A DNA stretch of 20,847 nucleotides, from positions 1 to 20,847 of the forward strand of contig CAZFSN010000030.1 in the NCBI GenBank assembly GCA_964521815.1. Reading direction: 5' to 3'. This document shows, one piece after another, positions 14,759-20,847 of the stretch. Made by a program: the position numbers and the translations under genes. The notes beneath the pieces were generated by a model, which ran no database searches, was not told the origin of the DNA, and worked only from the letters and a program-made list of their open reading frames with translations. Origin of the DNA: JAAEQD01 sp964521815. GTDB lineage: Bacteria; Zixibacteria; MSB-5A5; UBA10806; 4484-95. Within the stretch, counting starts at the first letter, position 1, and every line of letters starts with the position of its first letter.

Positions 14759-16036
14759 CTAAACAGGTTCCATTTTTGTCAGACCATTCATATATGGCCT
14801 TAGTACTTCGGGCACGACAACCGAGCCATCCGCTTGTTGATAATTTTCCAGAATGGCAATTACCGTCCGCGGCAAAGCCAGCCCCGAGCCATTTAATGTA
14901 TGCACGAACTCCGGCTTGGCGCCCGGCCCGGGCCGATAGCGCAGGTTCATCCGCCGGGCCTGGAATGATTCGAAATTCGAGCAGGAGGATACCTCCAGCC
15001 AGCTTTCCATACCCGGCGCGTAGGCTTCGAGATCGTAACACTTGGCGGCGGCAAAAGACAGATCGCCGGTGCAGAGAAGGTTTACGCGATAAGGCAATTC
15101 GAGCTTTTTCAAAACCGCTTCGGCGTCAGCCAGAAGTTTTTCCAGTTCTTCGTAAGATGTTTCCGGTTCGACTATTTTTACCATCTCGACTTTATGGAAT
15201 TGATGAACACGGGTAATACCGCGGACATCTTTGCCGTAAGAACCGGCTTCACGGCGGAAACAGGGCGAAAAAGCGCAATAATATTTTGGCAGATCATCGG
15301 CTTTTAATATCTCCCCCGCGTGAAGGTTGGTAATCGGCACCTCCGCGGTGGGTATGAGGTAAAGATCGTCATCCTGAACGCGATACATATCTTCCGCCAG
15401 TTTGGGCAACTGCGCCGAACCGATCATCGCCGCCGAACCGGCGATATAGGGAATCATCATTTCTTTATAACCGTGTTCGGCTACATGTAAATCGAGCATG
15501 AAATTAATAAGAGAGCGCTCCAGTTTCGCGCCGATTCCGGTCAGCGTATAGAACCCGGAGCCCGATATCTTTACGCCCCGGGCAATATCCAAAGCGCCGA
15601 TTATTTCGCCTATCTCCCAATGCGGCCTGATCTTGAAATCGAATTCGCGAAGAGTTCCGACATTGCGGATAATTTTATTGTCCGATTCGTCTTTACCAAT
15701 TGGAACATCACTGTGCGGAACATTAGGTATAAATAAAAGAGCTTCATTTAATTCTGCTTCTACGTTTTTCAATGAATTGACCAACTCATCGATTCTGTCG
15801 CCCGCCTGACGCATCTCTGTAACCAGTGTCGATGCGTTTTTCCCCTGTTTTTTAGCTTCAGCAATCTCCTTGGAAACGAGGTTTTTACGGGCTTTTAGGG
15901 TTTCGCTTTCGCCGATCAAATTCCGCCGTTTGGTGTCCAGTTCAATTATAGCCTCTACATCGCCTTTCTCGGCTTTAGCTATAATAGCGTTTTTGACAAG
16001 TTCGGGATTTTCTCTGATAAATTTTAAATCCAGCAT
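14759..16036 (-). CDS. serS: Seryl-tRNA synthetase
   Basis: A 425-residue class II aminoacyl-tRNA synthetase that charges tRNA-Ser and tRNA-Sec with serine. The N-terminal long antiparallel coiled-coil tRNA-binding arm spans about 28-101. The serine-binding TAE is at 230-232, motif 2 with the ATP-binding CFRREAGSYGKD at 259-270, and motif 3 with LNGSGLALPR at 381-390. An alternative start seven codons upstream would overlap the preceding gene; ATG at 16034-16036 is chosen because its product begins MLDLKFIRENPE like homologues and it lies one base after that gene's stop. Placement between surface-polysaccharide genes and a two-component pair is unusual for serS but the gene itself is ordinary. 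Confidence 0.97.
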   Translation of the reverse strand: MLDLKFIRENPELVKNAIIAKAEKGDVEAIIELDTKRRNLIGESETLKARKNLVSKEIAEAKKQGKNASTLVTEMRQAGDRIDELVNSLKNVEAELNEALLFIPNVPHSDVPIGKDESDNKIIRNVGTLREFDFKIRPHWEIGEIIGALDIARGVKISGSGFYTLTGIGAKLERSLINFMLDLHVAEHGYKEMMIPYIAGSAAMIGSAQLPKLAEDMYRVQDDDLYLIPTAEVPITNLHAGEILKADDLPKYYCAFSPCFRREAGSYGKDVRGITRVHQFHKVEMVKIVEPETSYEELEKLLADAEAVLKKLELPYRVNLLCTGDLSFAAAKCYDLEAYAPGMESWLEVSSCSNFESFQARRMNLRYRPGPGAKPEFVHTLNGSGLALPRTVIAILENYQQADGSVVVPEVLRPYMNGLTKMEPV

Positions 16037-16037
16037 A

Positions 16038-18323
16038 TTATTTCTTTCTCGATACAATTAAACTTCGTAACGCTCCGGCAAAAATCCAATAGATATCAGT
16101 CAAAATCGACATATTTTTCATATATTGCAATTCTTTTTCAAAATAATCTTTCTTTTCGGCATGATGAGCCGGACCCCAGAAACCAGGTTTTATTAATTTT
16201 CGGCGCCAGAATCCCGGAATTTCCTTTGAATCACAGCCGGCTTGATCGGGCGAAAGCGGCAGATTGCCCACTAAGGATAAATTTCCGGCAATCACCGTTA
16301 GTAAAGCAGGCAAGCCCGGATACAAACGATATTGGTTGGAATTTTTGACAGCGTTCGCGTAGAATCCATAATAATAATATGTTTGGCCATCCCGGCCATA
16401 AAATCGTTCGCGCGTAAAATACGGGTGTTTTTTGAACTTTGCTTCGATATATTTATAAACAAATACCGGGCTGCCTAAAAATAAGAATATACTCGAGAAA
16501 ACAATATCCAGACCTCTTTTGAAAATCCACTCCCAGGTTCGAAGTAGTTCCGCTGAAAGCTTCACCAGGCCATCGCGATAAAGCTTTATGACCCTGAAAC
16601 CATCGAACGGCGCGCCGGGCTGACCCATGAATAAAAATTCATTTTCAAGATAAAATTGCGATCTGAGAATAGGCATATAGTCATCGAAATTATCAGATGG
16701 CCAGACTAAAATAATCTTTTCCAGCTGATTCAAACGAATAAGATCACCCAAAGATTTTTCATCTCCAAGATATGGCAATTCACGATCTTTAAGATCGAAT
16801 CCCGAAGAATCGATGTATCCGATAACCCTGAATCTCTGCCTGGCTATTTCCAATAATTTTACCAGATCGGCCTGCTTGTCTTTAATAAGCAAAGCCACTC
16901 TCGGGCGACGAGTTGGCTTATTAGTTATTCCCCGGGCTACCATAAAAGCGATATATTTGATAATGCAATTAAATATTATTAAGATAGCCATATATAGAAA
17001 AACCGGAAGAGTCGACACGGTGATCTTGCCTTCTAAAATAAAAATAGCTATGATAAATGTGATCATTCCGCTTAGCACGACTTTAACCAAAGCCCGAACA
17101 TAATCGATAAAACTCCGATTAGGTCGAATTTCATAAATCCCCATTACTGAAAACAGAAGCACCCAGAACAAACTTATCCAGACAGCCGGGGCGAACATCT
17201 CCGAGTAGGGAATGTATACTTCATAAGGGAAAAAGCCCCACTTGTATTTCAGCGCGTAGAGAAAATAAAATGCCACATTTACCGAAAGCATATCGATTAC
17301 GAAAAAGACGGTTCTTTCGATGAAATAAAGAAAATTGCGATATAAGTGAACACCTAAAACCGATAACGACAAGCCGGCCAGAAATATCAACAATACCGAA
17401 AGCTGATCGGCTTTAAGAATATATGTTGCCACGCCGAACAGACCCATAACGAGGTTAATGAAAAAGACCGCTTGGTAAGCATTTTTAGTCGAAAAAATCC
17501 AGCGTACGAAACGATACGGAGAACTATCGGGAGCGGCGACTGACAGGCTGCGTTTTTCACGCATACGCGATAAACTTACCAGGGCAATATCGAAAATCGG
17601 ATAGCTTAATATCAAAAATGGCGTTGTATATAGATAGTAAGACCTGTTGCTCATCATATAGATAATAGCAAACGCGCCAAAAATAAAACCTAAAAACAAA
17701 GCGCCAGCGTCGCCCATGAAAATCCTGGCCCGAGGCAGGTTATATCTTAAAAAACCGATTATGGCGCCAATCAGGGCCGCCAACAATATGGCCGTATTGG
17801 TATCGCCGGATAGAATCGCTACCGCCAGAAAAGCCAGCCCGATCGCGAAACTCATGCCGCCTGTCACACCATCCATGTTGTCGAGTATATTAAACGCGTT
17901 CATCATCGATACCAGGCCGAAAATCAAGGCGCCGAACTCAAGTAATGGATGAAACAAACCTATACTGGCCTGGGTAATCGCGACAAACATACCGGCGGCG
18001 ATAAATTGACCGGTCAGCTTGATAGTCGGATTCATCCCGAATCTGTCATCAATAAATCCGACCAGGGCTATCAAACCGCCTCCAATCACAAGTCCATCCG
18101 CAATTCGATTCCACTCGAATATTCCGGCCAACCTGGTGCCCATTACGACGATAAATACAGACAGGCATATAGCGATACCGCCCAGAACCGGAGTCGGATT
18201 TTTATGTATGTTATCACGGTCAGGATTATCGACTACATTGAAACCGCGGGAAATCCTGATTGCCAGAGGATGAAAAACCAACGATAAAAATAGCGATGAA
18301 AGGAATACTATGAATAAGTTCAT
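16038..18323 (-). CDS. WecA/MraY-like polyprenyl-phosphate sugar-1-phosphate transferase fused to degenerate WbaP-like sugar-transferase region
   Basis: A 761-residue membrane protein joining two transferase architectures. Residues 1-330 are a WecA/MraY-like enzyme with about ten membrane segments and catalytic motifs GFIDDRFG (D92, D93), NAFNILDNMDG (142-152, D148 and D151) and MGDAG (D205). Residues 330-460 give further membrane helices, about 470-560 a Rossmann-like CoA_binding_3-type domain, and 597-761 a small phosphoglycosyltransferase domain with FKRGLDIVFS, ERFYGRDG and NLSLVGNLPL. In active domains of that type the residues before this last motif read S-L-D-E-L-P-Q-L; here they read R-L-Y-P-G-L-P-A-L, so the catalytic Asp-Glu pair is gone. 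The N-terminal half also lacks the HxHH motif normally between helices 8 and 9. It overlaps the upstream epimerase stop by one base. Confidence 0.85.
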   Translation of the reverse strand: MNLFIVFLSSLFLSLVFHPLAIRISRGFNVVDNPDRDNIHKNPTPVLGGIAICLSVFIVVMGTRLAGIFEWNRIADGLVIGGGLIALVGFIDDRFGMNPTIKLTGQFIAAGMFVAITQASIGLFHPLLEFGALIFGLVSMMNAFNILDNMDGVTGGMSFAIGLAFLAVAILSGDTNTAILLAALIGAIIGFLRYNLPRARIFMGDAGALFLGFIFGAFAIIYMMSNRSYYLYTTPFLILSYPIFDIALVSLSRMREKRSLSVAAPDSSPYRFVRWIFSTKNAYQAVFFINLVMGLFGVATYILKADQLSVLLIFLAGLSLSVLGVHLYRNFLYFIERTVFFVIDMLSVNVAFYFLYALKYKWGFFPYEVYIPYSEMFAPAVWISLFWVLLFSVMGIYEIRPNRSFIDYVRALVKVVLSGMITFIIAIFILEGKITVSTLPVFLYMAILIIFNCIIKYIAFMVARGITNKPTRRPRVALLIKDKQADLVKLLEIARQRFRVIGYIDSSGFDLKDRELPYLGDEKSLGDLIRLNQLEKIILVWPSDNFDDYMPILRSQFYLENEFLFMGQPGAPFDGFRVIKLYRDGLVKLSAELLRTWEWIFKRGLDIVFSSIFLFLGSPVFVYKYIEAKFKKHPYFTRERFYGRDGQTYYYYGFYANAVKNSNQYRLYPGLPALLTVIAGNLSLVGNLPLSPDQAGCDSKEIPGFWRRKLIKPGFWGPAHHAEKKDYFEKELQYMKNMSILTDIYWIFAGALRSLIVSRKK

Positions 18324-19300
18324 TATTTTTTATAATATTCTATAATATCAGCCAGTGATTCTTCCAGTTTAATTTTCGGATGAAAACCGATTAGCGCGTT
18401 GGCTTTGGAAATATCGGGCAGACGCTTTTTCATGTCCTCAAAACCCTTTGTGAAAGCTTTATCATAGGGAATATAGATTATTTTCGATTTGCTGTCAGTC
18501 ATTTTCTTTATTAGTTCGGCTAGCTTAATAATAGAAATATCCTTGTTATTGCCAATATTGAATACTTCTCCGAACGCTTTGGGCGCGTTTATCAAGCTGA
18601 TCAGGGCGCCGGTGACATCCCTGACATCGGTAAAGCATCTGGTCTGTTTGCCATCGCTGAACACGGTCATATCAAGGCCTAAAAGAGCCTGCTTGACAAG
18701 CGTCGGCACGACCATGCCGTATTGACCGGTCTGCCTGGGACCTATCGTGTTAAAAAGTCTGACAATTACCACCGGTAATTTTTTTTCATGATAATAAGCT
18801 AAGGCCAGAAACTCATCAACCGCCTTCGAACAAGCATAACTCCATCGGCTCTTGGAGGTTGGCCCATAGACCGAATCATCGTTTTCCTTGAACGGGATTT
18901 TTTCGTTTTTACCATATACTTCGGAAGTCGATGTTATCAGTACCGATTTTTCGTGCTTATTGGCAAGATGAAGCACGATCTCGGTGCCCAGCACATTGGT
19001 CTCGATCGTATCGACCGGCTTTTCGATTATCAGCTTCACTCCGACAGCGGCGGCCAGATGGAAAATCATATCGCAGCCCAGCACCAGCTCTTCCATCAAT
19101 TCTTCATCCATGATATTGCCGACTTCAAAAACAAAATTAGGATTATTCTGAAGATGCGCGATATTATCGAGACTGCCGGTCGAGAGGTTATCGACCGCGA
19201 ACACTTTATAGCCGCGATTCAGTAAATCCTCAGCCAGATATGACCCGATAAAGCCGGCGCCGCCGGTTATTAAAGCGGATTTTTTTGTCTTAGCTTTCAT
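18323..19300 (-). CDS. NAD-dependent nucleotide-sugar epimerase/dehydratase (extended SDR)
   Basis: A 325-residue extended short-chain dehydrogenase. The N-terminal GGAGFIGS (13-20) binds NAD, D37 at the end of the second strand suggests NAD over NADP, HLAAAVGV (81-88) is the SDR structural motif, and the catalytic triad is Ser/Thr in TSTSEVYG, Y155 and K159 (SYACSK). The sequence HLAAAVGVKLIIEKPVDTI is typical of the UDP-glucuronate decarboxylase/UDP-hexose epimerase branch often labelled generically. It probably makes an activated sugar used by the adjacent transferase genes. Its start overlaps gmhB by 11 bases and its stop overlaps the fusion gene by one base, so it is co-translated with both. 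The exact substrate cannot be settled from sequence by eye. Confidence 0.88.
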   Translation of the reverse strand: MKAKTKKSALITGGAGFIGSYLAEDLLNRGYKVFAVDNLSTGSLDNIAHLQNNPNFVFEVGNIMDEELMEELVLGCDMIFHLAAAVGVKLIIEKPVDTIETNVLGTEIVLHLANKHEKSVLITSTSEVYGKNEKIPFKENDDSVYGPTSKSRWSYACSKAVDEFLALAYYHEKKLPVVIVRLFNTIGPRQTGQYGMVVPTLVKQALLGLDMTVFSDGKQTRCFTDVRDVTGALISLINAPKAFGEVFNIGNNKDISIIKLAELIKKMTDSKSKIIYIPYDKAFTKGFEDMKKRLPDISKANALIGFHPKIKLEESLADIIEYYKK

Positions 19301-19835
19301 TTTTTATTATCTCCACAGCTTCATATAGATCGTCAGCGATAAAATCCGCCTTAACCTTCATAGCTCCCGGTTCCTCACCGGCATAGCCGGTCAAAACTTG
19401 AATGGTGGAAGCTCCGATATTTTTACCCGCCTGGATATCCGAGCTTTTATCCCCAATCATCCAGGATTTGGCGTAATCTATATTAAATTCTCGCCGCGCC
19501 AAATCGAATAGCCCGGTTTTTGGCTTTCGGCATTCACAGTTATCATCCGGGTTATGAGGACAATAATAAATTTTATCGATTAAAACACCTTTTTTTTTCA
19601 AATCGACAATTAACTCTGCATTGAATTCATCGACTTGGTCGGCTGTGAAGAACCCCCGGCCGATGCCTGATTGATTGGAAATGATAATTTTAAGGTACTG
19701 CGAGGGGATCGATTTTAAGGCTTTTACCGCCCTGGGTATATATTCAAGCTCTGAAATATCACTAATAAAATCCTTCTCGACTATTATTACGCCGTCTCGG
19801 TCCAGGAATATCGCTTTTTTTGATATTATCGCCAT
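19290..19835 (-). CDS. gmhB: D-glycero-D-manno-heptose 1,7-bisphosphate 7-phosphatase-like HAD phosphatase
   Basis: A 181-residue HAD-family phosphatase. Motif I is LDRDGV with nucleophile D12 and acid/base D14; motif II is SNQSG (53-57); K106 and GDKSSD (128-133) complete the active site. The zinc-binding insert specific to the GmhB/histidinol-phosphatase group is present as C92, H94, C100 and C102 (YCPHNPDDNCECRKP). In heptose synthesis it removes the 7-phosphate before ADP or GDP activation. Neighbouring sugar genes favour GmhB over the histidinol-phosphatase function; no histidine-biosynthesis genes are nearby. AAAGG lies five bases before ATG. The gene overlaps the next by 11 bases. Confidence 0.87.
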   Translation of the reverse strand: MAIISKKAIFLDRDGVIIVEKDFISDISELEYIPRAVKALKSIPSQYLKIIISNQSGIGRGFFTADQVDEFNAELIVDLKKKGVLIDKIYYCPHNPDDNCECRKPKTGLFDLARREFNIDYAKSWMIGDKSSDIQAGKNIGASTIQVLTGYAGEEPGAMKVKADFIADDLYEAVEIIKNES

Positions 19836-19868
19836 TTAAGCCTTTAAATATTAACGGATTTCCCCACT

Positions 19869-19910
19869 ATTCGTTTATACAAAAACGAGCCGGGGTATCA
19901 TTCGTTTATA
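19869..19910. repeat. 11-bp direct repeat spanning the end of the glycosyltransferase gene
   Basis: The sequence ATTCGTTTATA occurs at 19869-19879 and again at 19900-19910, 31 bases apart. The second copy contains the stop codon (19906-19908) of the glycosyltransferase gene. It is short and may be chance, but it is the only clear direct repeat in this spacer and could mark a small duplication or deletion/insertion scar. Confidence 0.45.
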
Positions 19911-20847
19911 GGCCGATAGACTTCTCAATTTGCTTGACCATATCCAAAGCCAGATTAGACCGCAAAAATTTTTCGGTCACCAACTTCTTGCCGTTATCTC
20001 CCATAACTTGCCTCTTGATTGGGTCATTGCAGAGAATATTTAAGGCGCGCCCGAATGAACCTTTTTCAGCCAGGGAAAAATATATGCCGGTATTATATTT
20101 TTCCATTATCTCCCGCATCTCGCCATTTACATTGGAAATGACAGGCTTGCCGGCGGCCATATAATCGAAAAACTTCGACGGAATAGCGCTTTTAAAGAAA
20201 TCGGTTTCACGCAAAATCACAATTAAAATATCGGTACAGTGTAAGTAAGGAGCGATTTCAGCTTGCGGGATCGCATCCATAATCTTTACTTTATTTAGGT
20301 TATATTCACTGACATACGATTCGATCGCTAATTTATCCGGGCCATTGCCTATAAATAGAAATTCCTCGTTATTCGCAGCCATATTCCTGATTTCTGGAAG
20401 CAGGGCCGGAATATTCTGCCCCATACCTAATATTCCGGCATATATGATAATTATCTTGTCAGACCAGCTTTTCGCTTCTCGAAACTCATCGATATTACCG
20501 GACCAATTCAAGATCGATTCAAGCGAGCCATTGTAAGAAATGTAGGTTTTATCGATACCGCCTCGCTTGATAATTTTTTCCCGCATGCCCTTTGATACCG
20601 TAAAAATCGCCATAGCATGTTTATAAATTTTTCTCTCGAGATAGCCGCCCCATTTCAGTAGCCGGCTATTTGAAACAGCCTCAACCTCTAAAGCCGAATC
20701 GGGCCAGATATCCCTTATATCAAGTACAAACTTCGATCTCTTTAATTTTGATGCCAGCATAGAGCTAAAGGCATAAAATATCGGCGGTGAGGATGTCATT
20801 ATAACATCATGACGTTTTAAAAATAGTATAGCCCAAAACGATGAAAA
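19906..20847 (-). CDS. Glycosyltransferase family 4 (WbuB-like), N-terminal part missing
   Basis: The frame is open through the right edge, so the 5' end is outside the window; 313 residues are visible. The visible start FSSFWAILFLKRHDVIMTSS continues into SPPIFYAFSSMLA and LDIRDIWPDSALEVEAV, the conserved 'TSPP...RDLWP' pattern of the WbuB/WcaI-like GT4 group. The C-terminal nucleotide-sugar site has E-x7-E-like spacing around PSKFFDYMAAGKPVI and NVNGEMREIMEKY. This is a GT-B transferase, probably adding a sugar (often an amino sugar) to a lipid-linked oligosaccharide at the cytoplasmic membrane face. It precedes gmhB by 70 bases and belongs to the same polysaccharide cluster. Donor and acceptor are unknown. 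Confidence 0.85.
   Translation of the reverse strand, partial: FSSFWAILFLKRHDVIMTSSPPIFYAFSSMLASKLKRSKFVLDIRDIWPDSALEVEAVSNSRLLKWGGYLERKIYKHAMAIFTVSKGMREKIIKRGGIDKTYISYNGSLESILNWSGNIDEFREAKSWSDKIIIIYAGILGMGQNIPALLPEIRNMAANNEEFLFIGNGPDKLAIESYVSEYNLNKVKIMDAIPQAEIAPYLHCTDILIVILRETDFFKSAIPSKFFDYMAAGKPVISNVNGEMREIMEKYNTGIYFSLAEKGSFGRALNILCNDPIKRQVMGDNGKKLVTEKFLRSNLALDMVKQIEKSIGL

Noticed and set aside
14740..15216. Plus-strand open frame of 158 codons opposite serS
   Set aside because: It overlaps the well-supported serS coding region on the other strand; its product is rich in Arg, Ser and Pro as expected of a shadow frame.
1..20847. Search for CRISPR array, tRNA, rRNA or riboswitch
   Set aside because: No evenly spaced repeats, no cloverleaf or CCA-type ends and no recognisable aptamer consensus were seen; the gaps are mostly too short.

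Overview
All genes in this 20.8 kb window lie on the minus strand, so the transcriptional order runs from high to low coordinates. The DNA is moderately AT-rich and gene-dense, with many 1-17 base overlaps or near-zero gaps. Several features point to an anaerobe of the FCB (Fibrobacteres-Chlorobi-Bacteroidetes) assemblage outside classical Bacteroidetes, for example a candidate phylum such as Zixibacteria: a PorX-type response regulator/PglZ protein beside a PorY-type kinase, a four-subunit 2-oxoacid:ferredoxin oxidoreductase, an OstA-like outer-membrane protein and a lipoprotein. This placement is inference from gene content; no rRNA or tRNA gene is present to test it.

Layout in transcription order. 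(1) 20847-8292 looks like one long transcription unit. It starts with surface-polysaccharide genes: a 5'-truncated family 4 glycosyltransferase, a heptose-bisphosphate phosphatase (gmhB-like), a nucleotide-sugar epimerase/dehydratase and a 761-residue WecA-like/sugar-transferase fusion. It continues into serS, a PorY-like sensor kinase, porX, then tsaE, tsaB, rimI, accD and folC. (2) 8272-5352: a promoter followed by uvrB and a translationally overlapping lipoprotein of unknown function. (3) 5297-3264: a self-contained four-gene unit of unknown role (DUF4388 protein, coiled-coil protein, 58-residue helical protein, 62-residue Cys/His protein), with a strong promoter that appears to give a leaderless mRNA and an intrinsic terminator at the end. 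(4) 3231-462: a second self-contained unit, korD-korA-korB-korC, with promoter and terminator. (5) 461-252: a 210-base spacer with three perfect hairpins, two forming a tandem palindromic repeat, followed by the start of an OstA-like gene that leaves the window at base 1.

How the genes relate. The kor unit exchanges 2-oxoacids, CoA and ferredoxin electrons with acyl-CoA and CO2. accD and folC are core metabolism. tsaE, tsaB and rimI form the familiar t6A-modification/acetyltransferase cluster. The most noteworthy stretch is polysaccharide genes running directly into a PorXY-like pair, because in Bacteroidetes PorX and PorY regulate type IX secretion and some T9SS cargo is anchored to a surface polysaccharide. 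The WecA-like fusion keeps its catalytic aspartates but has lost the signature acidic pair of its C-terminal phosphoglycosyltransferase domain, and also lacks the usual histidine motif of the N-terminal domain.

No tRNA, rRNA, CRISPR array, transposase or integrase was seen. No stretch longer than 300 bases lacks a gene; the largest gap is 252-522.
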